64,000 nucleotides of DNA, taken from positions 54,482 through 118,481 of IMG/VR virus record IMGVR_UViG_3300040801_002923, one strand, 5' to 3'. Position 1 is the stretch's first letter. Each line of letters opens with the position of its first letter. Made by a program: the position numbers and the translations under genes. Source of the DNA: a virus. Positions 7,724-16,993 of the stretch are shown here, piece after piece. Below the pieces are notes generated by a model that did not search any database, had not been told where the DNA came from, and was given only the letters and a program-made list of their open reading frames with translations.

Positions 7724-8179
7724 TTACCTCTTCTTCCTGAAGTTGAGGGCCTTAACGATGTTCTTGGAGATGCGTTGGATGTTCTGAGCAGCCACTCTCA
7801 TTCGTTCTTCTGTCATATTCATGAAATTGGCCACACGAACAATCGTCTTCGCACGCTTAGCAGAAACAATGTATTCCTTTTCTGTGGTGGTTTCACCTAT
7901 CGTGATTCGAAGGGTAACATGATTCTTTTCACGGAAGATGTCAGGATACTCGGGGCGAACGTACCCTGGGTGATCCACAGGCTGATACAGGTTGCCAATC
8001 TCCCCAGGCGCCATGGGGTGGCTACCACCGCCGCCCGGGCGGACAATAACTTCGATCTTACCCGCTAGATGGAAAATGTGAGCTGTAATCAGTCCACCAC
8101 TACATGCAGGTAAGCAACTGATGCCGCCTGTAATGATTTGGGTACAAACCTGCGACTCGGTAAGGGTCGTTTCTGACAT
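7724..8179 (-). CDS. Hypothetical protein, probable virion component
   Basis: 151 residues on the minus strand. It is co-transcribed with the gene upstream, whose stop overlaps this start in a TAATG arrangement. The N-terminal third has several cysteines (VCTQIITGGISCLPACSGG). The middle is basic and glycine-rich with prolines (VRPGGGGSHPMAPGEIGNLYQPVDHPGYVRPEYPDI cannot be tied to a family), and the C-terminus is a basic helix (RMRVAAQNIQRISKNIVKAL). No function is assigned. Confidence 0.75.
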   Translation of the reverse strand: MSETTLTESQVCTQIITGGISCLPACSGGLITAHIFHLAGKIEVIVRPGGGGSHPMAPGEIGNLYQPVDHPGYVRPEYPDIFREKNHVTLRITIGETTTEKEYIVSAKRAKTIVRVANFMNMTEERMRVAAQNIQRISKNIVKALNFRKKR

Positions 8180-8757
8180 TACGGTTGTGGATCTCTCTCA
8201 CAAACCTCAGCTGTGCTTGGTGTTCCGGTGCGATCTCTGAGCGTGAAGACAGTCAGAGGTGTCACCCCATCATCGTCAAACACAGTCAGGGTTTTAGCAG
8301 TGGTGTCAATGCGAGTACGGTTTGTGTGGTATTTGCGAACAAGATCAATTAGAGCTTCTATGTCCACAAGATCCAGCAAAATCTGTTCAGTATTCGAGAA
8401 AGTCGCGTTCGCCCGCCCGCCCATCGTAAAGACATCTGTATAAGCAGATTGATCAGCTTCCCATACGCCATCGGCAATCACCTCCGGCTCCGAGGCACAG
8501 CAGGCACCCTCTTGAAAGCGCTCAAATGGGCTGGAAATGCTACTGCCTCCGTCGGCGTCATATACGAAATCCTCACGAGGGTCAAAACCATCTACGTCAG
8601 TGAATTCATATTTGTACCAGCCGTTCGCTACCTCAACCATGGCACCATCATTTACAACTAGCGCATCGTCACTGAGTCGATAGATGTCGATAGTTGGTGT
8701 AAGACCTGTTTGTGGCGTGCCATTGTTTCGAAATCTGGCAGCGATGACTTTTGCCAT
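8179..8757 (-). CDS. Hypothetical structural protein
   Basis: 192 residues on the minus strand from ATG 8757, preferred over an earlier in-frame ATG because CAGGAG lies upstream and the late motif TATAAATA is 32 bases away. The N-terminal half (AARFRNNGTPQTGLTPTIDIYRL; GWYKYEFTDVDGF) resembles beta-sandwich modules common in phage virion proteins. The middle has a double cysteine (EGACCASE), and the C-terminus carries TLTVFDDDGVTPLTVFTLRD, a typical beta-hairpin repeat of fibre or adaptor proteins. It is the first gene of the minus-strand island. Confidence 0.75.
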   Translation of the reverse strand: MAKVIAARFRNNGTPQTGLTPTIDIYRLSDDALVVNDGAMVEVANGWYKYEFTDVDGFDPREDFVYDADGGSSISSPFERFQEGACCASEPEVIADGVWEADQSAYTDVFTMGGRANATFSNTEQILLDLVDIEALIDLVRKYHTNRTRIDTTAKTLTVFDDDGVTPLTVFTLRDRTGTPSTAEVCERDPQP

Positions 8758-8789
8758 AACCCTTTGTGCTCCTGACGACGTTCGACTCG

Positions 8790-8797
8790 TATTTATA
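8790..8797 (-). promoter_or_regulatory. Late promoter TATAAATA (minus strand)
   Basis: On the minus strand the sequence is a perfect T4 late box, TATAAATA. It lies 32 bases before ATG 8757 and is back to back with the plus-strand motif at 8819. Confidence 0.68.
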
Positions 8798-8818
8798 TCA
8801 CCTTCCAAACGCGCTTCA

Positions 8819-8824
8819 TAAATA
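8819..8824 (+). promoter_or_regulatory. Late promoter motif TAAATA
   Basis: Preceded by CA and located 35 bases before ATG 8860. It forms a divergent pair with the minus-strand TATAAATA at 8790-8797 and would start the first fibre operon. Confidence 0.6.
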
Positions 8825-8859
8825 AGGCAAACACGTATACACAGGTTTCGGAGCGCTGA

Positions 8860-9105
8860 ATGAGCATGTTTTCCCTTCTTTCGGGTCTAGATCGAGACGC
8901 TAAAGCTGCAGCGGCGCTCGACCCCAATGCACCCAGTATCACATATCAGCAGTACGATATTCCGGTGAGCGGTGAGGAGACATGTGTCCTTATTCCAGAG
9001 CGAGAATGTAATAACTTTGAGAACGCCGTGATAGAAGCCGGTGAGCTCTCACAAATCAAACTGAAGAAGCTGGTGAGGGAACACCGCGGCATCTTCTCAC
9101 AATAA
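8860..9105 (+). CDS. Small hypothetical protein, head of fibre operon
   Basis: 81 residues with CGGAG upstream of ATG 8860. The sequence starts with an amphipathic helix (MSMFSLLSGLDRDAKAAAAL) and ends with a basic helix (LSQIKLKKLVREHRGIF). There are two cysteines in the middle. No family is recognised. The position, directly before the fibre genes and under a late promoter, suggests a small virion or fibre accessory protein. Confidence 0.65.
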   Translation: MSMFSLLSGLDRDAKAAAALDPNAPSITYQQYDIPVSGEETCVLIPERECNNFENAVIEAGELSQIKLKKLVREHRGIFSQ

Positions 9106-9119
9106 CCATAAGGTAGAAT

Positions 9120-9608
9120 ATGTCAGGAGTAGTCCTACTAAGACCAGTTGGTGGCGGCGGATCAGGAACGTCAAATATCACGATCAGTACGATTAACGGC
9201 CAGCTGGTACCTACATTTCAGGACACCACACGTTCAAAGCAGCTTAGCGTTACAGATCACCCAGTTGTGTGGTCTGAAAATAGGCTACGCGACCGCGATT
9301 GGCTAAATATTGGTAATGCCGTCGATGCTGTGAGTGGTTATATTGCTGACCTCAATGGAACAATTGTGAGTGCCGTTGCACAATGTGAGAGCACAGGAGT
9401 TGCGGAAAAGGAAATCCACGTGTTCGTAAATGGCACAGATCAGGGAAGTTTGGGTATTTTAGGTCCGGGAACTGGAGTGACCTTTATAAATACATCAACA
9501 GACATTGACTTTAACCAAGGCGACTTGATTCGCCTCCGTGCCCTGGATGGCGTTTCGGGCCAGATTGAAGACACGGTGGTTAAACTCACACTAAAGTGGC
9601 GAGCTTAA
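9120..9608 (+). CDS. Small fibre-tip-like protein
   Basis: 162 residues. Residues about 35-162 are a free-standing copy of the tip module found at the C-terminus of the next protein (949 residues): both share PVVWSENR, DW-IGNAVDA-SGY, V-G and IEDTVV-LKWR in the same order. The short N-terminal part is glycine-rich (RPVGGGGSGTSN). It may assemble with, or replace, the tip of the large fibre. Start ATG 9120 has AAGG upstream. Confidence 0.75.
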   Translation: MSGVVLLRPVGGGGSGTSNITISTINGQLVPTFQDTTRSKQLSVTDHPVVWSENRLRDRDWLNIGNAVDAVSGYIADLNGTIVSAVAQCESTGVAEKEIHVFVNGTDQGSLGILGPGTGVTFINTSTDIDFNQGDLIRLRALDGVSGQIEDTVVKLTLKWRA

Positions 9609-9622
9609 GGAGAAGCTAACAA

Positions 9623-12472
9623 ATGAGTTTTATCGTTCGTAACCTAACAGGTTCGGCAATCGCGATTGACGATCTGGGGTTGACAATCCCGGCATCAGCT
9701 GACCTGGACATCACATCCGAGCAACCACAAGACGTTGCTCTATCTGACGACCTTGTAGCTGCCATTCAAGCGAACAGCGTCGCTGTTCTAGATCCACTCG
9801 ATGGAACTACCCCACTAAACGCGGCACGAAGTGAAGAGATCGTTCGTGTTCACAACGATCCGCACTATCGGATCCGAGGTGGTACTCTAGATCAGCTCGA
9901 AGATGTTGATCTGACTGGTGCAGCACAAGACTTCGTGCTGCAGCAAAACGGTGCAGGCACGTTCGTTCCCGTATCTCCTTCATCGCTTGCTTCGAACATT
10001 AATCTCGACGACCTCGGTGATGTTGATGACGCAACGCCACACACTCTCGACACAATTTATGTGTTCAAGGGTGATGGCACAAACCTCGATGTCGTTGACG
10101 CAACAGCTGATCCAGAATTTGGTGAGGTTATCGAAGACATTATTGGTGCAGCATTCCAGAATGGTACTGACACCACTTTTGTGTATGACGATGGGAATGG
10201 TACTCTTCAGGTAGACGTTGATGACGTATTCCTACGCAACACAGGCGATACACTCGACAGCGGCACGCTAACAATCGCTTCTGGTGCAGCAATCAACGTA
10301 GCGACGGGCGGCACGCTTACAATCCAAGACGATCCCGTTAACCCCAAGGATGCGGCTAACAAGGAGTACGTTGACAGCGTAGCATCAGGTCTCGATCCAA
10401 AAGAATCCGTACGAGTCGCAACGACGCCAGTAGGCGGTGACATTGGTGGTACATATAACTCTGCTGGTGGTACAGGCGGTACGGGTAACTTCACCGGTGT
10501 CGACCTTACCTCCGATGCGATTTTCGACGGTGTGCCATCAGGCGTCGGCGCTCTCCAGGTCGGCGACCGTATTCTCATCAAAAACCAGACTGACAGCACA
10601 CAGAACGGTATCTACGTTGTAACCGTTGCTGGGGCAGCTGGCTCTATCGAACGTGCTCCGGACCACGACGCCTCTCCTTCTAACGAAGTGTCTGGTGGTA
10701 ACTTCACGTTCGTTGAGAACGGTACCGTTAACGCGGGCACAGGTTGGGTATTGCAGGGCGACGGCGAACAAACACTGAACACAGATCCGATCACATGGGC
10801 GCAGTTCAGCGAAAGTACAACATTGAACGCCGGGGAAGGTCTGTCGCAGAGTGGTAGCACAATTGATCTCGATATCGACGACCTAACCGTTGCTTCAATC
10901 GTAGATACAGACTTCCTTGCGTTTCACGATGGCAACGGAGCAGCACAGCCATCCGGTTCTCAAACATACAAGATTACAGCAGCTGACTTTATTGCTGATC
11001 TGGGTATTCTCACCGGTGGTCCAGGTGGCGCTCTAACAGCGTCTGATGGTGTCCTGATCACAGCTGGTAATGACATCCAGCTTGACATCACTAGCCTCGC
11101 CAACACGCCTGTAACAGCTGCTGATGAGCTGGTATTTGACGATGGTGCTTCAGGCTCTCACATCAAGCGTACGGCTGGTGACTTCCTTAACGACTTGGAC
11201 GTTGTACGCAATCTGGGTGGTAACGGTATTGCTGTACAAACGGCGCCTGACACATATACGGCACGCTCAATCGCAGTTGATGGTCTTGGCAACCTAGACG
11301 GTCTTGCCGTTACAAACGGTGACGGTGTTGCTGGTAACCCTACACTCGGCCTCGACATCCAGAACCTGCCAATTCAAACGGGCATTTCCACAGTTGACCG
11401 AGTTGCTGTTTACGACGTAACTGCCGATGCAAACGTCTACTACACAGTTGGCGACATCGCTGGTGCTCTTGCAAACGTCAACTCTTTTGAAACATGGTCC
11501 GCAGCTGGTAACACGACAGGTGATGCGAGCATCGTTGCCGACGACGCGACCGATACAGTAACACTGACTGGTGGCACGGGTATCAACATCGATTTCAATT
11601 CCGCGTCTGATACGCTGGTATTTGACTTCGACGTCGCCCTACTGACAGCTGGTACAGGTCCTCTTACGCTTTCGGATCAGATTGTTGTACTCGACGGTAC
11701 AGATAATCTGCGCTTCACACTGCAGGATCTGGTTGACGATCTCGACATCGTTAACGGTATCGCGGCTGACGGTATTCTGGTCCGCACAGCAGCTGATACA
11801 TACGCTTCTCGCACGATCGAAGCTTCCGCCGCAGCTGGCGAAGAAGGTCTAACGGTAACAAACGGCGACGGTGTTGCTGGTAACCCAACAGTCGGCCTAG
11901 ATATCGACAACCTGGCTGACAGCGCCGACGATCTAGCGGCAACTGATGAGCTTGTTGCATTCGATGGCACGAACAATGTTTCGATGTCTGGTCAGCAGGT
12001 TGCTGACGGTGTATCAACAATTCTGGGTCTAGGCGGATTGACGGTAACAACAATCGGCGGCCAGGAAGTCCTAACACTCGAAGATACAACACGAGCAAAC
12101 AAAGTGCTTTCGATTGAGACAACGCCAGTTGTATGGTCTGAAAACCGCATCACCAACAACGATTGGATGAGTATCGGTAACGCCGTTGACGCCGACAGTG
12201 GATATGTTCTTCCTCTCAACGCAACAATTGTTAAGGTGTCGATGCACACAGCAGACGACAATAACAACTCGAAGGGCATCGATCTTTACATCGACGGTGT
12301 GAATAACGGTAACATCGCTGCGTTCACAGCTGTGAACGGTGAAAACGAAGTTACCGACGTTACTCTCAACATCGATGTCAACGCTGGCCAGAAGATTCGT
12401 CTACGCGGCGATGCAGCCGGTGGTGTAATTGAGGACACTGTAGTTACCGTATGGCTCAAGTGGAGAGGCTAA
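9623..12472 (+). CDS. Large tail-fibre / adhesin protein
   Basis: 949 residues, strong AAGGAGA ribosome site. The N-terminal module (about 1-100: FIVRNLTGSAIAIDDLGLTIP ... YRIRGGTLDQLEDV) is shared with the 314-residue protein at 12532. Residues about 240-400 hold a common phage fibre module (NKEYVDSVASGLDPKESVR, GDRILIKNQTD, NGIYVVTVAG) shared with the 2013-residue protein. A run of repeats with VTNGDGVAGNPT(L/V)GLDI appears twice (about 560-580 and 745-765). The C-terminal 120 residues match the whole of the preceding small protein. The very Asp-, Thr- and Gly-rich sequence is typical of elongated trimeric fibres. It probably contributes to host recognition. Confidence 0.85.
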   Translation: MSFIVRNLTGSAIAIDDLGLTIPASADLDITSEQPQDVALSDDLVAAIQANSVAVLDPLDGTTPLNAARSEEIVRVHNDPHYRIRGGTLDQLEDVDLTGAAQDFVLQQNGAGTFVPVSPSSLASNINLDDLGDVDDATPHTLDTIYVFKGDGTNLDVVDATADPEFGEVIEDIIGAAFQNGTDTTFVYDDGNGTLQVDVDDVFLRNTGDTLDSGTLTIASGAAINVATGGTLTIQDDPVNPKDAANKEYVDSVASGLDPKESVRVATTPVGGDIGGTYNSAGGTGGTGNFTGVDLTSDAIFDGVPSGVGALQVGDRILIKNQTDSTQNGIYVVTVAGAAGSIERAPDHDASPSNEVSGGNFTFVENGTVNAGTGWVLQGDGEQTLNTDPITWAQFSESTTLNAGEGLSQSGSTIDLDIDDLTVASIVDTDFLAFHDGNGAAQPSGSQTYKITAADFIADLGILTGGPGGALTASDGVLITAGNDIQLDITSLANTPVTAADELVFDDGASGSHIKRTAGDFLNDLDVVRNLGGNGIAVQTAPDTYTARSIAVDGLGNLDGLAVTNGDGVAGNPTLGLDIQNLPIQTGISTVDRVAVYDVTADANVYYTVGDIAGALANVNSFETWSAAGNTTGDASIVADDATDTVTLTGGTGINIDFNSASDTLVFDFDVALLTAGTGPLTLSDQIVVLDGTDNLRFTLQDLVDDLDIVNGIAADGILVRTAADTYASRTIEASAAAGEEGLTVTNGDGVAGNPTVGLDIDNLADSADDLAATDELVAFDGTNNVSMSGQQVADGVSTILGLGGLTVTTIGGQEVLTLEDTTRANKVLSIETTPVVWSENRITNNDWMSIGNAVDADSGYVLPLNATIVKVSMHTADDNNNSKGIDLYIDGVNNGNIAAFTAVNGENEVTDVTLNIDVNAGQKIRLRGDAAGGVIEDTVVTVWLKWRG

Positions 12473-12493
12473 TCATCTGATTAGCCTCTTACT
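12464..12493 (+). terminator. Terminator overlapping the fibre stop codon
   Basis: An 11-bp perfect stem (12464-12474 with 12479-12489) closes an ATCT loop; the TAA of the fibre gene (12470-12472) lies in the left arm. T's at 12489-12490 and 12492 follow. Confidence 0.75.
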
Positions 12494-12497
12494 CTCC

Positions 12498-12503
12498 TAA
12501 ATA
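12498..12503 (+). promoter_or_regulatory. Late promoter motif TAAATA
   Basis: Directly after the terminator and 28 bases before GTG 12532, with TTGGAGAG as ribosome site between. Confidence 0.62.
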
Positions 12504-12531
12504 CGTTAATACTGTTGGAGAGTGCTAAAGC

Positions 12532-13476
12532 GTGTTCATAATTCGTAATGTTGCTCCGGGGGTTGTAATACTCGATGATTTGGGTATCGAGCTGCAGCCC
12601 TTGGAGGAGTACAACTTCTCTGAAAACGAGAGTCCAAACGATGTTCAAATCAGTAGCGATCTCCGCGATCGCATCAGCGCTGGTGACATTGTTGTACTTG
12701 ACCCCCTCGACAACGTAACGGCCCTTAACACTATTCGTAGTTTAGAAGCTGTCGATCTAGCCAACTCTCCGAACTACCGCATCTTTGGGGGTGACCTCAA
12801 CCAGCTCGAAGATGTTGTGATCACCACACCAACCACCAATCAGTTACTGAGATACAACGGTTCGGAGTGGGTGAACGTAACGATTGACGAAATCGGAACG
12901 ATCGTTGTAGAGGATGAGGGGGTGACAGTTCCAGGCGGACCGCACGGCACTCTCAATTTCGTGGGGCCGGGCGTAGTTGTAACAGACGCCGGCAACGGCG
13001 AAGCAACGGTAACAATCACTGGTACTGAGCAATCGCATCTACTACGCACCAATGGAGTAACCACTCAAACGTTTAACACAACCCCAATCACAGTGTTGTT
13101 TGGTACGAGCGTACGCACAGACACGGAGTTCGCATATAGTGCTGGAGTTGTTACTGTGAGTGAAGCCGGCTGGTACGATATTGCATTTGATGTCACCACA
13201 CAAGCCACGGCGGGTACTGCATTCTTCTCAACGGCCCAAGCGACTGCCCAAGCATCTATCTTCATAAATGGTGTGGAAGACACCGACACGAGAGCATATG
13301 GGTGGCACCACGCTTCTGCTGGCAATACAACTACTTTCTCTAGTCGGATGAAGGTTAATCTCGCGGCTAATGACGATATAGAAGTACGCGTCGTTCGTTC
13401 GGGCGGAGACAACTTGGGACTACAAACACTAGCACAGGGATGTCGATTGGCTATTCAATCGATCGACGCACCATAA
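12532..13476 (+). CDS. Tail-fibre protein with C1q-like tip
   Basis: 314 residues, GTG start after TTGGAGAG. Residues 1-100 are the same head module as the 949-residue fibre (RNVAPGVVILDDLGIELQP ... YRIFGGDLNQLEDV). About 120-160 carries a short module, VVEDEGVTVPGGPHGTLNFVG, found again in the next protein. The C-terminal 140 residues look like a jelly-roll (C1q/TNF-like) tip: TTQTFNTTPITVLF, FAYSAGVVTVSEAGWYDIAFD, and CRLAIQSIDAP at the end. It ends one base before the next gene. Confidence 0.8.
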   Translation: MFIIRNVAPGVVILDDLGIELQPLEEYNFSENESPNDVQISSDLRDRISAGDIVVLDPLDNVTALNTIRSLEAVDLANSPNYRIFGGDLNQLEDVVITTPTTNQLLRYNGSEWVNVTIDEIGTIVVEDEGVTVPGGPHGTLNFVGPGVVVTDAGNGEATVTITGTEQSHLLRTNGVTTQTFNTTPITVLFGTSVRTDTEFAYSAGVVTVSEAGWYDIAFDVTTQATAGTAFFSTAQATAQASIFINGVEDTDTRAYGWHHASAGNTTTFSSRMKVNLAANDDIEVRVVRSGGDNLGLQTLAQGCRLAIQSIDAP

Positions 13477-13477
13477 T

Positions 13478-15145
13478 ATGGCAGTCACTTATCTAAGAGC
13501 GTTTACAACAACATGTCCGGGTGCTCTAATTGACGCAGTTAACGATGACGTGTCAATCACACCGGTACTTGAACAGATCACAAACGAAGGTGGAGCTGGG
13601 AACTCTACGTTCTACTTCACGTCTGCTCTATCCGGGCCAGAAGAGACAGCTTTTGATGCTATTCTCTCAACGTGGACGTGTGATCCTATTCCTGAAACGT
13701 ACACCAGTTTCGACGAGTTTGCTGACGATGTGCGCGGATTTGGAATCTACGCGTACGCAAAGACGCAGGGCAATGGTACGCCTGTTTCGAGCAATGGTTT
13801 GCTGGTTACGCGAACGGGCGTCGGCGTATATCAGTACGAATTCACACAACCATACGGTTCTGCCGATTACGCAGTAGTTGGCAATCCAATTCTAACCGTA
13901 ACCGATACCAATTTGCAGGTATCAAACGAAACATCAACAGGATTCACAGTTACGGTAGGACAAGGCGATAACGGTACAACATCTGATGTGCCAGTCGACG
14001 AACTCCACACAGTTGTTGTGTTTGGCGTAGATGGACCAACTGGCTTAGGAAGTGCTTACCAATCATGGCTTGCAGTTGGTAATGTAGGAACAGAAGAAGA
14101 CTTCCTTGATGATCTTCGTCCACCACCAGCCGATCTCGCTGTCGTTCAGGCTCGTCGTTCTACAATTGCTGCAGATATCCCCCTCGCGTGGATTGATGTA
14201 AACTTTGATGTCACTGATGTAGAAAACGATCCTGCGGTTATAGAGCACGACGATGTTCTTCGTGATCGCATCCTGATCAAGGAAACAGGACTGTACGAAG
14301 TGTGGTATTCGTGGACCGTTGACGACGAAGCGCAGGGCCGTGTGCGTGTTAACGATAATGTTGTCCTGCCTGGATCTGAGCGCGAGGCTGGTGAGATATT
14401 CGACGCCAATGATGTTATCGTAAGCATGAGCGTGAAAACAATCGCTCAGCTAACAGCGGGTGATTTCCTAACAGTTCAGATCCAATCACGCACAACAGCC
14501 GAAATTTTGTTTGAGAATGCGACATTCATTGTAACAAAACTTGAAGGCACCCAGGGCCCAGCTGGCCCACCTGGTGCTGGTTCTTCGGTTGTGCTCGAAG
14601 ACGAGGGTGCTTTGGTACCCGGTGGCCCTCACGGTATACTTAACTTTGTTGGCGACGGCGTCAACGTAGTTGACGCAGGCGGCGGTAGAGCTACTGTCAA
14701 CGTTCCCGGTTTCGAAGGAAAGGAAATCTTCTACCACCACAACGGCACAACGACGCAGACGTTGTCAGGTTCGTTTGCTACAGCGCTGTTTAACTCAGCT
14801 GTTCGAACAGACGGTGGAGCTTTCTCGTATGCTTCAGGAGAAGTGACAGTCACACAAACGGGGTGGTATGAAGTCACATACAACATCGGCGCTGACTCCG
14901 ACAATGGCGATCGCTCGACACTAGAAGCAGTGCTTCAGCAAAATGCTGTCGACGTGCCAGGCACGTTTGCTTACTCGTATCATCGAACTTCCGCCGCGGG
15001 TGAAAATACAGCGTCATGCACAGCGATTGTAAATATCACAGCGAACGATGTGATGCGAGTTCGGATTCGCATTCGCGACGGCTCAGGAATCGTAACACTA
15101 TCGAACGCGTGCCGCCTAATGATTAGACGCGTCGATGGGCCTTAA
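13478..15145 (+). CDS. Tail-fibre protein with collagen-like hinge and C1q-like tips
   Basis: 555 residues. The first 75 residues (YLRAFTTTCPGALIDAVNDD ... ILSTWTCDP) are a head module shared with the 263-residue protein at 15156. A central beta-rich region (about 265-350) has TGLYEVWYSWTVDDE. A short collagen-like stretch, GTQGPAGPPGAG (about 360-370), leads to the VLEDEGALVPGGPHGILNFVG module, then a C-terminal jelly-roll tip (FSYASGEVTVTQTGWYEVTYN; CRLMIRRVDGP) related to that of the preceding protein. No Shine-Dalgarno is visible and only one base separates it from the previous gene, so translational coupling is likely. Confidence 0.8.
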   Translation: MAVTYLRAFTTTCPGALIDAVNDDVSITPVLEQITNEGGAGNSTFYFTSALSGPEETAFDAILSTWTCDPIPETYTSFDEFADDVRGFGIYAYAKTQGNGTPVSSNGLLVTRTGVGVYQYEFTQPYGSADYAVVGNPILTVTDTNLQVSNETSTGFTVTVGQGDNGTTSDVPVDELHTVVVFGVDGPTGLGSAYQSWLAVGNVGTEEDFLDDLRPPPADLAVVQARRSTIAADIPLAWIDVNFDVTDVENDPAVIEHDDVLRDRILIKETGLYEVWYSWTVDDEAQGRVRVNDNVVLPGSEREAGEIFDANDVIVSMSVKTIAQLTAGDFLTVQIQSRTTAEILFENATFIVTKLEGTQGPAGPPGAGSSVVLEDEGALVPGGPHGILNFVGDGVNVVDAGGGRATVNVPGFEGKEIFYHHNGTTTQTLSGSFATALFNSAVRTDGGAFSYASGEVTVTQTGWYEVTYNIGADSDNGDRSTLEAVLQQNAVDVPGTFAYSYHRTSAAGENTASCTAIVNITANDVMRVRIRIRDGSGIVTLSNACRLMIRRVDGP

Positions 15146-15155
15146 AGAGTAAGCT

Positions 15156-15947
15156 ATGTCAAACTATACCAGAACATTTTCAACCGACTGTCCTGCTGCT
15201 CTGCTTGAGGCTATCAACGCAGATGCTAACATCACATCTTCGCTGGTGCAGATTGTCTCTCTTGCTGGGGGTACTGCAATATTTGAGTTCGACGGCGAAC
15301 TGACGAGCAACGAAGTCACACAACTTGATGGCATATTGTCGGGGTGGACGTGCCCACCGCCAGTAAATGATATCGACGGAATGCTTGTTGTCGACGGTGA
15401 TCCTGCTGAGACCACACCAAACACACTTTGGTCCTCGTCACGCGTGGTTGAATTCACTACAGCTGAGATTACTGCAGTTTCAGCTGGCGATCCAAATAAC
15501 CTAACTGGTAAGACGTTTGGTGCAACGTTTGTTCACAACTCCGGCGCAAAAAACGTATGGCTGCGACACGAATCTCATGACGGTGGGCTATCTTCAGATA
15601 AGGTACCTTTTGTGATTCCATGGGATTGTAACCTAGTAGCGGTTACATACAGCAACCGTGAGTACACATCACGTGTTGACGTTGAAGTATGGGCCACACC
15701 TCTGGGGCAGAACCCTGAGACTAACTGCACAAAAAAATGTACTTTGGAAATTCGCAACCATCGAACTGCTGTAGCAACAGACCTTGGAGGTACTATCGCA
15801 TTCAATCGGGGCGATACGGTAGCTGTATACGTAGCCGACCGGGGAGAAGAAGCTGATCACCCCGTTGTTCACCTAACGATGCTAATCACCGACAACACGA
15901 TTGGTAATGTTAGCGATAACTTCCGCGACGATTTCGACCGCGACTAA
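15156..15947 (+). CDS. Tail-fibre / structural protein
   Basis: 263 residues. The N-terminal 75 residues match the head of the preceding protein (TFSTDCPAALLEAINADANI ... ILSGWTCPPP). The C-terminal domain is different: beta-rich with KNVWLRHESHDGG, a pair CTKKC near 190, and DTVAVYVADRGEEADHPVVHLTMLI near the end, probably a distinct receptor-binding tip. AAGAG precedes ATG 15156. It ends four bases before the next late promoter motif. Confidence 0.75.
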   Translation: MSNYTRTFSTDCPAALLEAINADANITSSLVQIVSLAGGTAIFEFDGELTSNEVTQLDGILSGWTCPPPVNDIDGMLVVDGDPAETTPNTLWSSSRVVEFTTAEITAVSAGDPNNLTGKTFGATFVHNSGAKNVWLRHESHDGGLSSDKVPFVIPWDCNLVAVTYSNREYTSRVDVEVWATPLGQNPETNCTKKCTLEIRNHRTAVATDLGGTIAFNRGDTVAVYVADRGEEADHPVVHLTMLITDNTIGNVSDNFRDDFDRD

Positions 15948-15951
15948 TAGG

Positions 15952-15957
15952 TAAATA
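15952..15957 (+). promoter_or_regulatory. Late promoter motif TAAATA, 4 nt before ATG
   Basis: TAAATACAAC then ATG 15962, the same layout as in front of the terminase small-subunit gene. Only a weak AGG lies further upstream. Confidence 0.6.
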
Positions 15958-15961
15958 CAAC

Positions 15962-16993
15962 ATGGCAAGAATCTACACACTAACTAACGTATCAGGTACT
16001 TCGCGAACATACGCAGGTCAGACAATTGCTGACACAGCTACGTATACGGTTGCTAACGAAACAGAGCGTCAGGCCTTTAAGTCCGACAAGAATCTATTCC
16101 AAGCCGTATCATCGGGAATCGTCCGTGTTGGTGATGGCACCACGATTTTCGACGATCCCATTAAGGGATGGGAATGGTTGCAGGGCGCTGTCCCCGAAGT
16201 AACAATCGCTCAAAACACACCCGCGCTGGGTGGTAAAGTTGCTGTGCACTCGTCATCGAAACCAGAGCTCGAAGGTACGGAAACGTTTGTTGTGTGGACG
16301 GGTGCAGGCGATGATCCCAACGCTGCAGATGGCTGTGGTCTCGGCGATGGTGACCTGCTAAACTTTCAAATGACGATTGGCACGCCGCATGTAACGAAAG
16401 ACGTAATATGGAGCCAAAGAGAATTTGGCCGCGTGTGGATTCACGAAGCGTACTTGAAATTCACCAGTGGCGGTAATGGTGATTACATCACCGCACTCGT
16501 GATGTCAAAGCCGTCGACTATTCTGGATGCAGCCACCGTATCAGCACTCGAAGGAGCGGGACAGATTCCTCCCGGCGCGGTAAGTTTGGATCTTGTTCAG
16601 CACGAAACAGACGCAACCAGATTTAAGATGTCGCCCGATGGGCCGGGAACGGGTACACACGGCTTCGGCGACACACCTGTTTTGGTTCCTCACACATTCA
16701 CCAAGAATGGCGATTGGGACTATGATGGCGTCAACTTAATCCCGAACGTGAATGGAACCGGTGCATTCACTATTCACACCACCGAAATGAGTTGCCACAA
16801 ATACGTAAACAAAGTTCCGTGCTTTGGTACATGCTCGACGTATTTCATGATGTCATCAGACGAGACGGCTGAAATCCGTGATGGCTATTTTGTCCGGATA
16901 ACATGCTATAACAACTCTAACACTAACTGGCAAGCGTCTGTGCTGATGGAGATTTATCGAGAGCAAACTGTCTCGCACGATTGCACCGTGTAA
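15962..16993 (+). CDS. Tail-fibre / structural protein
   Basis: 343 residues. The N-terminal 75 residues (YTLTNVSGTSRTYAGQTIAD ... GIVRVGDGTTIFDDPIKGW) look like a diverged form of the head module at 9623 and 12532. The rest is a single large beta-rich domain with several cysteines near the end (EMSCHKYVNKVPCFGTCSTYF), suggesting metal binding or a disulfide-stabilised tip. No known domain is recognised. It sits between two late promoter motifs, so it is probably a monocistronic late gene. Confidence 0.7.
   Translation: MARIYTLTNVSGTSRTYAGQTIADTATYTVANETERQAFKSDKNLFQAVSSGIVRVGDGTTIFDDPIKGWEWLQGAVPEVTIAQNTPALGGKVAVHSSSKPELEGTETFVVWTGAGDDPNAADGCGLGDGDLLNFQMTIGTPHVTKDVIWSQREFGRVWIHEAYLKFTSGGNGDYITALVMSKPSTILDAATVSALEGAGQIPPGAVSLDLVQHETDATRFKMSPDGPGTGTHGFGDTPVLVPHTFTKNGDWDYDGVNLIPNVNGTGAFTIHTTEMSCHKYVNKVPCFGTCSTYFMMSSDETAEIRDGYFVRITCYNNSNTNWQASVLMEIYREQTVSHDCTV

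Noticed and set aside
9485-9492. TATAAATA inside the small fibre gene as a late promoter
   Set aside because: It is within coding sequence, with no start codon or ribosome site nearby that opens a real gene. Similar chance matches occur at 9304 and 30768.
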